Shown here one piece after another: positions 6,968-13,845 of a DNA stretch of 64,000 nucleotides. The notes beneath the pieces were generated by a model. The model was given only the letters and a program-made list of their open reading frames with translations, was not told the DNA's origin and did no database searches. The DNA comes from DATNPX01 sp036702975 (lineage in GTDB: Bacteria; Cyanobacteriota; Vampirovibrionia; Obscuribacterales; Obscuribacteraceae). The DNA lies in contig DATNPX010000054.1 of the NCBI GenBank assembly GCA_036702975.1, positions 368,381 through 432,380 on the forward strand, given 5' to 3'. How positions within the stretch are numbered: position 1 is the first letter of the stretch; each line of letters starts with the position of its first letter. The position numbers were made by a program, and so were the translations under genes.

Positions 6968-7146
6968 GCAAGACCCTCGATTTCTTCTTTCGTAACAAGT
7001 CCGAAGATCCTTTCCAAACACACGAAATCGCAGTATACACAAGCTCTTATAATGCGCGAGCAATCGGAGTTGTCCCATTTAACTGTATTCACTCTAACAA
7101 TGCGCAGATTGTGAAATTTGAGCAAACATAATAATCGCCGAATCAT
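6964..7146 (-). CDS. Small Cys/His phage protein (DUF1660-like)
   Basis: A 60-residue protein beginning MIRRLLCLLKFHNLR and later containing CVYCDFVC. The pattern of an N-terminal basic-hydrophobic CxxxxxH followed by a CxxC resembles the small prophage zinc proteins grouped as DUF1660. GGAGATGCCGC precedes the ATG. Assignment is by pattern only. Confidence 0.5.
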   Translation of the reverse strand: MIRRLLCLLKFHNLRIVRVNTVKWDNSDCSRIIRACVYCDFVCLERIFGLVTKEEIEGLA

Positions 7147-7176
7147 GCGGCATCTCCAGGCAATCGGTAATTCTCA

Positions 7177-7383
7177 TCAACTCCATGCTTCTTCAAAACA
7201 CGCAACAATTTCGCCTTCAGTGTTCATGCACATGAAATCACCTAGCGGGCCCATTTTTCCAAGCAAGCGAACACGCTGGCCACATTGCCCTGTGTACGGA
7301 ATCACCACCATGATTTTGCCAAGGCTTGTTAATGGATTCGCAATCGCTTCTTCTGCTTTTATGTACAATTCATGTGGCTTCAT
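7177..7383 (-). CDS. Small hypothetical phage protein
   Basis: A 68-residue protein with a helical N-terminus and a small beta-rich domain (IMVVIPYTGQCGQRVRLLGK, then a GPLGDFMCMNTEGEI segment) that looks like a compact SH3-type barrel. Its ATG overlaps the upstream TAA by one base. Function unknown. Confidence 0.55.
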   Translation of the reverse strand: MKPHELYIKAEEAIANPLTSLGKIMVVIPYTGQCGQRVRLLGKMGPLGDFMCMNTEGEIVACFEEAWS

Positions 7384-7544
7384 TAATCTGGCACCTTCTC
7401 AATGCGGACCACTTTCAGCTCGGAGTTGAAATCAATCATCATTTTGATTTCGTCCAACATGGCGGCGAGCGTGAAGTAACGCGTTTCTTTGGTATCTGAG
7501 CAGTGATATTTGTTTTCTTCTATCCACTCAACCTTCCAGCTCAT
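7383..7544 (-). CDS. Small hypothetical phage protein (53 aa)
   Basis: An ATG-to-TAA frame of 53 codons, coupled to both neighbours: its start overlaps the methyltransferase stop and its stop overlaps the next ATG. The product begins MSWKVEWIEENKYHC, and alternates strands and helices. Not recognised. Confidence 0.55.
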   Translation of the reverse strand: MSWKVEWIEENKYHCSDTKETRYFTLAAMLDEIKMMIDFNSELKVVRIEKVPD

Positions 7545-8137
7545 GCAACCTCCTTGCAATTGTGCAAATAATTCTCAAGCTTGAACTCGCGCACATGCTT
7601 TGGTGAGATCGTGCGCATGATTGGGCCGTCACAAATCTGATCGGGATCGGTTTGCTCGCCAAAGTAAACCAGCGCAGTACCGTGGTTGTTCCCAGTGAAG
7701 TGGCGCTTGCCAGTCTTGCTGTCCATTGGCGGAGCATAATCAGGTGGTGGAATGAATATCATGCGTCCTTCAACGAACGCGATCTCTGTTGCGAGCATTA
7801 CATATTTGTGCCACCACTTAGAATCCGTGGCGGCCTTGACGATAGCTACAACACAATCTGTTTTTCTAATTCGCCGTTGCTCCGTTTCAACACATTTGCG
7901 CAGCCATTCGCCTGGTCCTTTCTTGCCATAAGGAGGGTTGAGCAAGCCGCGCTTACCGCGCCAATCCTGGACAAGCGAATTGTCAAGCTCACCAAAGTAA
8001 TTTGGATATTTCGCATTGTGACCATCAGCAGCCAAATCGAAATTGAGCTTGCCCCAAAGGCTCTCAATCGTTTCAATTAAGTAGCGCGGTGTCTCCCATA
8101 GGTCACTGCTGTTTTCGGTCAATAGAACGGTGCTCAC
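7541..8137 (-). CDS. Phage DNA N-6-adenine methyltransferase (Dam family)
   Basis: The 198 residues match the phage N-6-adenine methyltransferase family: an N-terminal LWETPRYL, the FDLAAD motif at 33-38 for AdoMet-domain residues, the catalytic NPPYG (the DPPY-type motif IV) at 67-71, and a C-terminal part with FVEGRMIFIPP and a final ALVYFG strand. The enzyme would methylate adenine in DNA and could protect the element from host restriction or regulate it. Start is GTG, overlapping the upstream stop. The short length and N-terminal placement of the catalytic motif are normal for this family. Confidence 0.85.
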   Translation of the reverse strand: MSTVLLTENSSDLWETPRYLIETIESLWGKLNFDLAADGHNAKYPNYFGELDNSLVQDWRGKRGLLNPPYGKKGPGEWLRKCVETEQRRIRKTDCVVAIVKAATDSKWWHKYVMLATEIAFVEGRMIFIPPPDYAPPMDSKTGKRHFTGNNHGTALVYFGEQTDPDQICDGPIMRTISPKHVREFKLENYLHNCKEVA

Positions 8138-8304
8138 ACTTCCTCCTCGAATCCTTGCTCAATCAATCGATGGTCGTCACGGTCACGGCAATAGCAACAA
8201 CCAATGTCTGAGTAATCTGCGCAGTTGCAGTGGTAATGGGCGCCGCATTCTCGCCCGAAGCATTCAACCAGCTCCTTACAATCGGGGCATCGCCACTTGC
8301 TCAT
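8134..8304 (-). CDS. Small zinc-finger phage protein (56 aa)
   Basis: A 56-codon frame overlapping both neighbours by four bases. The product has nine Cys/His ligand candidates: CPDC, CFGREC, HYHCNC and GCCYC, so it could hold two zinc ions. It has an acidic C-terminal tail. One of at least seven small CxxC proteins in this element. Confidence 0.6.
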   Translation of the reverse strand: MSKWRCPDCKELVECFGRECGAHYHCNCADYSDIGCCYCRDRDDHRLIEQGFEEEV

Positions 8305-8621
8305 GAAACATAATCCCCGTCATCGTCGTATCGACGGAACGGAATCACATTGCTCTTAAGCTTCGGCTTCTCTTGTGCTCGCGCAGCCTTATGAGCCTCC
8401 ATGGCGCTGATGTTGGTAGCAACCAAGAAACCTTTGCGGAACGCAACGAAAGGCATATTGATACAAGCAGATGAGAATGCATATTCAAGCACCTTAAGCG
8501 CGTTATCGATTTCCTGCTGGCTTGCTGATTCATTGAATGTCAACAGAAGCGCGTTAGATGGATCAACTACAAGCTCTTGCGCTTTCAACTTTGTGTTGCC
8601 AATTTTGATTCTTTGTTTCAT
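8301..8621 (-). CDS. Hypothetical phage protein
   Basis: A 106-residue protein with a beta-rich N-terminus (MKQRIKIGNTKLKAQELVV), a helical centre and a basic then acidic C-terminal tail. Overlaps both neighbours. Not recognised. Confidence 0.55.
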   Translation of the reverse strand: MKQRIKIGNTKLKAQELVVDPSNALLLTFNESASQQEIDNALKVLEYAFSSACINMPFVAFRKGFLVATNISAMEAHKAARAQEKPKLKSNVIPFRRYDDDGDYVS

Positions 8622-8806
8622 TTCAATACCATCACTGAATAAGTCCTAAATTCAAATCTTGGCGGCTTATACGGGCTACGCCGCTTTGGGTCAATGCGCC
8701 CCTTCGGTCCGCACTTTTCACAGAGGTATTTGCGTGTCATATCGTGCAAGATATAGCCATGCACTCTGCCGGTAGTTATTGGCTGGTGGCAGTCTTCGTA
8801 TGTCAT
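8618..8806 (-). CDS. Small hypothetical phage protein with CxxC
   Basis: A 62-residue basic protein with one CEKCG knuckle and an early Cys/His pair (DCHQ), enough for a single zinc site. Overlaps the upstream stop by four bases. Function unknown. Confidence 0.55.
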   Translation of the reverse strand: MTYEDCHQPITTGRVHGYILHDMTRKYLCEKCGPKGRIDPKRRSPYKPPRFEFRTYSVMVLK

Positions 8807-9042
8807 TTTGCATTGCGGAGGTCGTCCAGATTAATAAATCCGTCATGGACCTTGCTAGCGATTTTGCTGCAATTACAGACCCTGATGATCCTTGTTTTTG
8901 CTGACCCAATATTCTCGCAACTTACAAACTTGTAGGCATGCTGATGACGCCATCCCTTTGAGAACGCCCCGTTCTCGATTGCTATGCAAAATGCTCCTAC
9001 CACTACAACCGTTGTGAGAAATACAGCAAAGATAATTTCCAT
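8803..9042 (-). CDS. Membrane-anchored small phage protein
   Basis: The start MEIIFAVF follows GGGGGTAAAC. An N-terminal hydrophobic helix (IIFAVFLTTVVVVGAFCIAI) anchors a short basic domain containing a CNCSK segment. Overlaps the downstream gene by four bases. No family. Confidence 0.5.
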   Translation of the reverse strand: MEIIFAVFLTTVVVVGAFCIAIENGAFSKGWRHQHAYKFVSCENIGSAKTRIIRVCNCSKIASKVHDGFINLDDLRNAK

Positions 9043-9044
9043 GT

Positions 9045-9206
9045 TTACCCCCAACAATCAAAGACCGGCTCACGGTCTTCATACTCTTCCATTTGAATAC
9101 ATTCACGCTCTTCATCCAGTTCATAATTAGACTCTCCTCTGCACTTACTGCAAAGATCGCCGTCTGGATATTCAACGTCTTTTGTGCACCATCTGCATTG
9201 CCTCAT
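9045..9206 (-). CDS. Small zinc-ribbon phage protein
   Basis: The start MRQCRWC is chosen because GAAGGTG precedes it and it overlaps the upstream stop as ATGA. The 53-residue product has two CxxC knuckles (CRWC and CSKC) followed by an acidic tail. A nucleic-acid or protein adaptor role is plausible but not shown. Confidence 0.5.
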   Translation of the reverse strand: MRQCRWCTKDVEYPDGDLCSKCRGESNYELDEERECIQMEEYEDREPVFDCWG

Positions 9207-9328
9207 TGGAACACCTTCGTGCAAAAGATAGCGAACGTGACAAAGCCGAACATCACCACAAAAGCGCACCAGCTAGCAGCGAGCAGCTCGGAGATTCTGC
9301 AAATGCTTTTTGCAAGATCATTGCTCAT
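9203..9328 (-). CDS. Small single-pass membrane protein (41 aa)
   Basis: A 41-codon ATG-to-TGA frame overlapping both neighbours by four bases. After a polar N-terminus (MSNDLAKSICR) comes one hydrophobic helix (CAFVVMFGFVTFAIFC). Function unknown. Confidence 0.5.
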   Translation of the reverse strand: MSNDLAKSICRISELLAASWCAFVVMFGFVTFAIFCTKVFQ

Positions 9329-9537
9329 AGCTGCGGCTCCAATTTATCACAAAGATCCATCAATTCGGAATCATCAGAATGACGCTCACGAATCTCATGG
9401 ATCATGCGAAGCTGAGCGCGGCGCATGGGCTCATTATCGATTGGCCTAATGCTTCCTAGATCGATTTGAGATGCAGCCGCTAGCGTGAATATAAACGCTA
9501 CGCTGGTGATGTATGGCGCAAGGCTTCCGAAATTCAT
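9325..9537 (-). CDS. Small exported or membrane phage protein
   Basis: A 70-residue protein with an N-terminal hydrophobic segment (PYITSVAFIFTLAAASQ) that could be a signal peptide, followed by a charged helical domain. Overlaps the MazG-like gene stop. Not recognised. Confidence 0.5.
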   Translation of the reverse strand: MNFGSLAPYITSVAFIFTLAAASQIDLGSIRPIDNEPMRRAQLRMIHEIRERHSDDSELMDLCDKLEPQL

Positions 9538-9845
9538 CGCTTGCCCTCGTTTCTGTCAAAGGAATCAATTGCACAAATCGCCATTGCGGCCACTTGTACA
9601 AGCTCCTCGCGATAGTTTTCGTGGAATACGTCTAACCCTATGGAGTTGTTGTATTGTTCACTCGCATAGGCTTCCAGCGCTGCCTTTTGAGCCTCGCCAT
9701 ATTCCTCACCAAGTATCAACATCCAGAGCATTGGCAAATGGTTTCGGCGCAATCCGAATTTTCTTTCGGCGCGGCCGATTTCAACTATTACGTCTTCAAT
9801 AATTGGCGCAAGTTCATCACCCCGCGTTTTCGACGTCTCGATCAT
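9534..9845 (-). CDS. MazG-like nucleotide pyrophosphohydrolase (phage type)
   Basis: The start MIETSKTRGD is preferred because TTAGGAGGAAAT precedes it; the longer reading begins upstream of a terminator-like hairpin. The 103-residue product has the all-alpha pattern of small phage MazG-like proteins, with LGEEYGEAQKAALEA giving the EExxE-type metal ligands and REELVQVAAMAICAID in the last helix. The family hydrolyses nucleoside triphosphates to monophosphates, affecting nucleotide pools or ppGpp. Substrate here is unknown. Confidence 0.65.
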   Translation of the reverse strand: MIETSKTRGDELAPIIEDVIVEIGRAERKFGLRRNHLPMLWMLILGEEYGEAQKAALEAYASEQYNNSIGLDVFHENYREELVQVAAMAICAIDSFDRNEGKR

Positions 9846-9855
9846 ATTTCCTCCT

Positions 9856-9894
9856 AAAAACAAAGGCACCCCATTTGGAGTTGAGATGCCTTTG
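9856..9894 (-). terminator. Terminator-like hairpin upstream of the MazG-like gene
   Basis: On the minus strand CAAAGGCA and TGCCTTTG form an eight-pair stem, followed at once by TTTTT and then the ribosome-binding site of the MazG-like gene. It may partially end transcripts coming from the ssb gene or act as an attenuator. Confidence 0.55.
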
Positions 9895-9898
9895 TTCC

Positions 9899-9926
9899 GC
9901 ATAACATCCAAGGAAAGAGAGTGCCT
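9899..9926 (+). repeat. Dispersed repeat GCATAAC...AAAGAGAGTGCCT, copy 1
   Basis: This 28-base sequence matches the copy at 13,846-13,874 in 24 positions with one gap, including the exact 13-mer AAAGAGAGTGCCT. It is in the opposite orientation to that copy. It contains a small dyad, CCAAGG and CCTTGG, around the 13-mer. Confidence 0.6.
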
Positions 9927-9987
9927 TGGGTTGTTGGGTAAATCATCTCATTGATTGCCACTGCAGGCAATACCATCTATCAGAGAT

Positions 9988-10398
9988 CTAGAATGGTATT
10001 TCATCATCATTGCTGAATATAGCGTCAAGATCCTCGTTCTTGGGAGCCTTGCCAGTTGGCTTTTTTGCAGGCTCTTTCTTTTCGTCAGAATGGGGACCGA
10101 TACCAAATACGATGATTACAATTTTGCTACGTTTGATTTCGTTTCCACGACCATCTTTCTGAGTCCAAGATTCTTGTGTGATCTTGCCGTGCACATCAAC
10201 GAACGAGCTTTTCTTGAACTCTTCTCCAATTTGCTCAGCCACTTTGTTCCATGCTTTGCATTCAATGAATTGATATTGCTCGTCATCCTTTTTGTCTTTC
10301 CACATTAAAGTGAAAGTGGTGAGAGCTTTACCGGATTCGAAGTAGCGCATTTCTGGATCTCGAACAAAGAAGCCAGTTAGGTCAATTTTGTTAGCCAT
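9988..10398 (-). CDS. ssb: Single-stranded DNA-binding protein
   Basis: A 136-residue SSB: an OB-fold core with FVRDPEMRYFESGKALTTF and FIECKAWNKVAEQ, a basic linker rich in Lys and Pro, and the acidic tip DDEIPF that recruits partner proteins in bacterial SSBs. It coats single-stranded DNA during replication and recombination of the element. It lies a few bases from the gene upstream, in the same leftward operon as the MazG-like protein. Slightly shorter than host SSBs because the linker is short. Confidence 0.95.
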   Translation of the reverse strand: MANKIDLTGFFVRDPEMRYFESGKALTTFTLMWKDKKDDEQYQFIECKAWNKVAEQIGEEFKKSSFVDVHGKITQESWTQKDGRGNEIKRSKIVIIVFGIGPHSDEKKEPAKKPTGKAPKNEDLDAIFSNDDEIPF

Positions 10399-10400
10399 GT

Positions 10401-11045
10401 TTATCCCTCTTCAGTAATCGAGAGGAACTTGGTGCCAGGTGCTTTGAGATCAATCAACACCTGGACAACATCTTCAGCACAAGCCGCCAGGAAGCGATCA
10501 CGAGCCGCAGAACCTTTCTTATCGTAGGCGGCGTTGGCGGCGTTGGCGGCGGCGTAGGCGGCGTAGGCGGCGTTGGCGGCGGCGTTCTTCAGTTCTTCTA
10601 GGGTTGCATTAGCGCCTAACTTCTCACATTTCTTGGCCGCCGCTAATAGCTTCTGTTTTTCTTCTTCACTAATTGCAATTTTTGCAGCCGAGCGCAGCGC
10701 CTTTGGTGTCCACTTCGTTACGGCAAGGAATGTCACTCGCTTAGAGAATTCGAGCGCGTCAAATGGTGGCTCTTTGGTACCCAGTTGCGCGATAGCAATC
10801 CTACGCAATCCTTTAGCGCGCGCTTCGTTTGAACTCCAATTCGAATCATTCAATTTGATTTTGAAGCTACGAACTTCTGGCGCAACGCATGATGGTTGAT
10901 CGCTATGCGGCTCGCCCAATGCATAGCAAACTGCTGCTTCTACGCACATCTTTCCAGGCTCTTGCACACCCATTCCACCGCACAATCCTTGATCAACAAT
11001 TGATAGAACTTTGCGGGCTAGTCTCTTATTTATTGCAACTGGCAT
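10401..11045 (-). CDS. Hypothetical phage protein with Ala/Asn/Tyr repeat
   Basis: The start MPVAINKRLARKVL is chosen because GCGAGGAAAA precedes it; the longer reading extends through the promoter region. The 214-residue product has an N-terminal segment with CVEAAVCYALGEPH and a central helical domain. Near residues 150-175 there is an alanine-rich repeat of AAYAA and NAANAA units from nine-base DNA repeats. The N-terminal motif looks shared with other phage hypothetical proteins, but I cannot name a family. It is the first gene of the leftward operon with ssb, next to the operator-like dyad. Confidence 0.6.
   Translation of the reverse strand: MPVAINKRLARKVLSIVDQGLCGGMGVQEPGKMCVEAAVCYALGEPHSDQPSCVAPEVRSFKIKLNDSNWSSNEARAKGLRRIAIAQLGTKEPPFDALEFSKRVTFLAVTKWTPKALRSAAKIAISEEEKQKLLAAAKKCEKLGANATLEELKNAAANAAYAAYAAANAANAAYDKKGSAARDRFLAACAEDVVQVLIDLKAPGTKFLSITEEG
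10524..10586. repeat. Nine-base tandem repeats within a coding region
   Basis: Units of GTAGGCGGC and GTTGGCGGC alternate about seven times. They keep the reading frame and encode AAY and AAN tripeptides. Copy number is likely to vary by slippage. Confidence 0.75.
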
Positions 11046-11057
11046 TTTTCCTCGCTT

Positions 11058-11075
11058 GTCACCGCATATGGTGAC
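11058..11075. promoter_or_regulatory. Operator-like dyad GTCACC-N6-GGTGAC
   Basis: A perfect six-base inverted repeat with a GCATAT spacer lies 13-30 bases upstream of the first gene of the leftward operon, beside a possible promoter. The core TCACCGNATATGGTG recurs exactly at 24,018-24,032 and 26,045-26,059 in the chromosome. It is a candidate repressor site. Confidence 0.55.
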
Positions 11076-11077
11076 TG

Positions 11078-11105
11078 TATATATTGCATTGTGACGAACG
11101 TGCAA
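11078..11105 (-). promoter_or_regulatory. Possible leftward promoter
   Basis: On the minus strand TTGCAC and TATATA are 16 bases apart, reading toward the operon that starts at 11,045. The GTCACC/GGTGAC dyad lies just downstream of the -10 hexamer, where a repressor would act. Confidence 0.4.
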
Positions 11106-11223
11106 ATTATGTTGCGTTGTGGCAAGCTCGGCAATATGTTGCAATTCGCTATTGCATTTTACGGTTTTTCGTAATATTCTAGGTTTCAGCAATGTTGCTC
11201 GCACTGATTCATAAAGAGGTTTT

Positions 11224-12057
11224 ATGTCTAAGAAAAAGGTGAAAACGTTGAATAGAGCCGAGTCTATGCCCAAGCGTAGATTTGTTGCATATGCAAGAGT
11301 GAGCGGTCGCGCTCAAGAGGACAACACCAGCACTGAAACGCAAATCGAAGCAATTAAACGATTCTGCGAGCATTCCGGCCATCAACTAATACATAACGGA
11401 ATCTACCAAGAGGTGTGCTCGGGTAGCGACAAAAAGACGCGCAAAGAGCTGCAGAAGGCTCTCTATCGCATGAAGCAAGAAGACTGTGAGGGATTAATCG
11501 TCTTTGACATTGATCGCTTCTCGCGCAACATAGAGAGCGGTCTGCGCATTTGGCGTGAGCACTTCCAGGAGGGCGCTAAGACGTTGATTAGCGTGCGTCA
11601 GTGCATTGATACGAGCGGCAACGAAGGTTGGTATATGTTCAGCCAGCTCTTGTTATTCGCAGAATATGAATGCCGTAAGATTCGCTCGCGTTTCGACAAT
11701 GGCAAGCGCTTTATGCTGCAACGCCAGGAGGGTGCATATCTTGGCGGTCCTGAACCGTTTGGTTGGAACAAAAAACCCCTACCACTTGTTCGCGGCTCGC
11801 GCCAAAAGTTCAAGCTTGTTGAAAATCCAGCCGAGCAAGCCTGGATCGCCAAGATGATGAATTGGCGCAATATCGATGGCTGGACCGGCACTCAGATTGC
11901 CGACCAGTTGAATCACTATCGGGTCAAGACGAAGCGCGGCAAGCAATGGACTAGACAGCAGGTCGATCGCATGCTTTCGCGCATGGAGAATCCTGGCGCG
12001 CTTGAACTTAGCTTTTTGAATGGATTACCGGACAAGCAAGAAAAGGAGGCATCATGA
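11224..12057 (+). CDS. Serine recombinase (resolvase/invertase family, with Recombinase domain)
   Basis: The 277 residues have an N-terminal resolvase catalytic domain: FVAYARVSGR with the nucleophilic serine at about residue 27, STETQIEAIKRFC, and FDIDRFSRN at 94-102 carrying catalytic arginines. A Recombinase-type DNA-binding region follows (EPFGWNKK, then GTQIADQLN and QWTRQQVDRML). It lacks the zinc ribbon and coiled coil of large phage serine integrases and is shorter than them. AAAGAGG precedes the ATG. It heads a three-gene rightward operon. It is the only recombinase seen and is the candidate integrase, though sites in tRNA genes are more usual for tyrosine recombinases; an inversion role is an alternative. 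Confidence 0.9.
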   Translation: MSKKKVKTLNRAESMPKRRFVAYARVSGRAQEDNTSTETQIEAIKRFCEHSGHQLIHNGIYQEVCSGSDKKTRKELQKALYRMKQEDCEGLIVFDIDRFSRNIESGLRIWREHFQEGAKTLISVRQCIDTSGNEGWYMFSQLLLFAEYECRKIRSRFDNGKRFMLQRQEGAYLGGPEPFGWNKKPLPLVRGSRQKFKLVENPAEQAWIAKMMNWRNIDGWTGTQIADQLNHYRVKTKRGKQWTRQQVDRMLSRMENPGALELSFLNGLPDKQEKEAS

Positions 12058-12239
12058 TTTCCAGGGCACAGTCAGACAAATTATTAGAGATGATCATGGA
12101 ATACGGGTCCGCTGCTAGAGAATCAATGATAATGGGGCGCACTCACGAGGAGCAACTATTTTGCGAGGAAAAGCAAGATCGAAAGTGGCGCGAAGTTATT
12201 CATTACGTCCATTCACTTGAAAAGGAGGAAGCGGCATGA
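12054..12239 (+). CDS. Small hypothetical protein after the recombinase
   Basis: A 61-residue helical, charged protein overlapping the recombinase stop by four bases and the next start by four bases. AAAAGGAGGCATC precedes its ATG. Such a partner could be a recombination directionality factor, but no sequence feature shows that. Confidence 0.55.
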   Translation: MISRAQSDKLLEMIMEYGSAARESMIMGRTHEEQLFCEEKQDRKWREVIHYVHSLEKEEAA

Positions 12240-12487
12240 ACGTTTCACAAACCAAAACCGAAAATTGTTTACCTTGTTATCGCGAAGAGCAAATGAAAGA
12301 CGAGATTGAAGCCCAAGCCGCTCGTATAGGAGTGCTCGAAGAAGAATTGCGTGCGCTCAATGCGAAGTACTCCGAAACGATCATTGACTGCACAAGGCTG
12401 ATTGCCACCAATGCACAGCTATACGCCAAGAATGAAAATCTTGAAGCAACGGTCAAGACAATGGCGTTGCTCGCCACACATCTTTAA
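12236..12487 (+). CDS. Coiled-coil small protein
   Basis: An 83-residue protein with a CLPC pair near the N-terminus and a long predicted coiled coil (QAARIGVLEEELRALNAKY). It closes the three-gene rightward operon; AAAAGGAGGAAGCGGC precedes its ATG. Its stop overlaps the stop of the convergent gene. Function unknown. Confidence 0.55.
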   Translation: MNVSQTKTENCLPCYREEQMKDEIEAQAARIGVLEEELRALNAKYSETIIDCTRLIATNAQLYAKNENLEATVKTMALLATHL

Positions 12488-12750
12488 GAAGCTCGATTCT
12501 TTTTACAGAGCGCGGTCCAACCATATGGATCGCGCTTATTTATTGCAATGCAAATTGTTTCCGCCACCATCAGCGCTTGCGGGATGCTCATAGATCCGAG
12601 ATCGCGGACATCACCTTTGTATCTGAGTTGATAGTATTGACGCCAGATTACCGGGTCTTGTTCATAGGTAACCAACGCGCCCGGGAAATCCTTTTGAAGT
12701 TCTCTCGTGATTTCGCCAGCGTTGAGATCGAATGTAGACACACGCAACAT
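12484..12750 (-). CDS. Small hypothetical phage protein
   Basis: The start MLRVSTFDLNAGEI is chosen because GAGGTTATTAAAA precedes it. The 88-residue protein has a mixed alpha/beta pattern and a basic C-terminus. Its last codons are shared with the terminator hairpin of the convergent operon. Not recognised. Confidence 0.5.
   Translation of the reverse strand: MLRVSTFDLNAGEITRELQKDFPGALVTYEQDPVIWRQYYQLRYKGDVRDLGSMSIPQALMVAETICIAINKRDPYGWTALCKKNRAS
12509..12536. terminator. Hairpin ending the rightward operon
   Basis: AGCGCGGTCCA and TGGATCGCGCT form an 11-pair stem with one G-T pair and a six-base loop, followed by TATTTATT. It lies 22 bases past the last rightward gene and inside the 3' end of the convergent gene. 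Confidence 0.6.
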
Positions 12751-12752
12751 TT

Positions 12753-13016
12753 TTAATAACCTCGAAAGAAAAGTAAACACTGAGCAACCGAGCCGCCAGC
12801 CTGTAAGATTGGACCGATTTCTTCGCACACCAACTTAGTGCGATGGACTGCACCGTAAATTTTCGGATGTCGGATTGAGAAAGGCTGCTTCGCGGGCGCG
12901 CTGCTTTTCTGCAAGGATTGACTCGCGATGGCGTCTGACGCGCTCGCACTCTGCGAGTTGAGTGTCAACACTATCACAGAGATCAGTAAGCCTTTTTTCG
13001 TATTTTGCATTTTCAT
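12753..13016 (-). CDS. Secreted small protein nested in another frame
   Basis: A signal peptide is clear: KK, then GLLISVIVLTLNSQSASASD with an AxA-type cleavage site. The mature part of about 60 residues is basic. About two thirds of the gene overlaps the neighbouring membrane protein in a different frame, the layout of phage Rz/Rz1 spanin genes. There is no lipobox cysteine, so it is not a typical Rz1 lipoprotein. No good ribosome-binding site is visible, which suggests translational coupling or a false reading. Confidence 0.4.
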   Translation of the reverse strand: MKMQNTKKGLLISVIVLTLNSQSASASDAIASQSLQKSSAPAKQPFSIRHPKIYGAVHRTKLVCEEIGPILQAGGSVAQCLLFFRGY

Positions 13017-13071
13017 AAAACACCATTGCGAGAATAGAGAAGAGGGCAAAGAGAAGAATTCCAAGCATCAT
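12835..13071 (-). CDS. Membrane-anchored coiled-coil protein (i-spanin-like layout)
   Basis: The start MMLGILLF follows AAAGGTG and lies next to the upstream stop. One N-terminal transmembrane helix (LGILLFALFSILAMVF) is followed by a charged helical domain with heptad-like pattern (LAECERVRRHRESILAEKQR). Topology and overlap with the nested secreted gene recall Rz-type inner-membrane spanins, but at about 78 residues it is short. No lysin lies nearby, so function is only suggested. Confidence 0.5.
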   Translation of the reverse strand: MMLGILLFALFSILAMVFYENAKYEKRLTDLCDSVDTQLAECERVRRHRESILAEKQRAREAAFLNPTSENLRCSPSH

Positions 13072-13076
13072 CACCT

Positions 13077-13382
13077 TTAACACTCCCAATTCCAGTCAGT
13101 TCCTTGCACTTTGGTGATGCTTCTGTAGCCCGGGTTGGACAACAGGTGTTTGCGTTCGTAGGGGCTGACAGGTTCACGGCAGCCTTCACATTCGCCAGGC
13201 GCATATTTTTTGAGCACCATATCGCCTTCCGTTGTGATTTCAACAGGTGCCTCAATCGGTTTGCGGCGGCAGGTTGGACACAGTAAGTGCCAAGTCTTGA
13301 GAAGATTCGAAGCTTCAAGTTCGAAAACAGCTTTGGGCTTTCGCTCGCTACATTGCGAGCATTGATACCAGTCACGCGACAT
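13077..13382 (-). CDS. Zinc-ribbon hypothetical phage protein
   Basis: A 101-residue protein with three cysteine knuckles: YQCSQCSERKP, CPTCRRK and CEGCREP, plus a terminal cysteine. The first two resemble an HNH/zinc-ribbon scaffold, but no HNH motif is present. The start overlaps the Hjc-like gene. Unknown function. Confidence 0.6.
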   Translation of the reverse strand: MSRDWYQCSQCSERKPKAVFELEASNLLKTWHLLCPTCRRKPIEAPVEITTEGDMVLKKYAPGECEGCREPVSPYERKHLLSNPGYRSITKVQGTDWNWEC

Positions 13383-13827
13383 TGGCTTTCTCCTCTTGAA
13401 GCATCAGGAATAAATCCAGCGGACTTACAAGCGCTTCGAGCTGGCCCAGTGGTGAAATCGCGTAACCGTAGCCGTATTTAATCGTCGAGCTGAAAGCGCC
13501 CACCGGAAGATCCCACGGGCGAGAAAATGCCATCCACATGCCCTCGATTTTGGCAACCAAAAGGGGCTTACGATTTTCTTTGATAGCCTGGTCCCGAGCT
13601 TGATTCCAGTACTCAATCAACTGCTTTGTTGGCTTGAAGATATGGCGAGCCTTGAGCGTGTCAACATGCTTAACTTCCAGTGAGAATGGGAAGTCGCTTG
13701 GAACGATTAGATCTGAACCTGCGTAGCCCATCGATCTGCGTTCCCATGGCGAGCCACCCCACCATGCTTTAAATATTTGGACAACATCAGCCTCAGCTCT
13801 GTTGCCTTTTCTGCGTCCGTTTACCAT
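13372..13827 (-). CDS. Hjc-like PD-(D/E)XK nuclease (Holliday junction resolvase type)
   Basis: The start MVNGRRKGNRAEAD is preferred because GAGAGGCAAA precedes it; the longer reading starts within a hairpin. The 151-residue protein has the order seen in archaeal/phage Hjc-type resolvases: KGNRAEADVVQIFKAWW with the first acidic ligand, AGSDLIVPSDF with the catalytic Asp, and FSLEVKH as the E-x-K motif, about 50 residues in. It would cut branched DNA during recombination, together with the ERF protein and SSB. Other PD-(D/E)XK nucleases cannot be excluded. Confidence 0.7.
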   Translation of the reverse strand: MVNGRRKGNRAEADVVQIFKAWWGGSPWERRSMGYAGSDLIVPSDFPFSLEVKHVDTLKARHIFKPTKQLIEYWNQARDQAIKENRKPLLVAKIEGMWMAFSRPWDLPVGAFSSTIKYGYGYAISPLGQLEALVSPLDLFLMLQEEKANVA

Positions 13828-13845
13828 TTTGCCTCTCGTGAAAAG

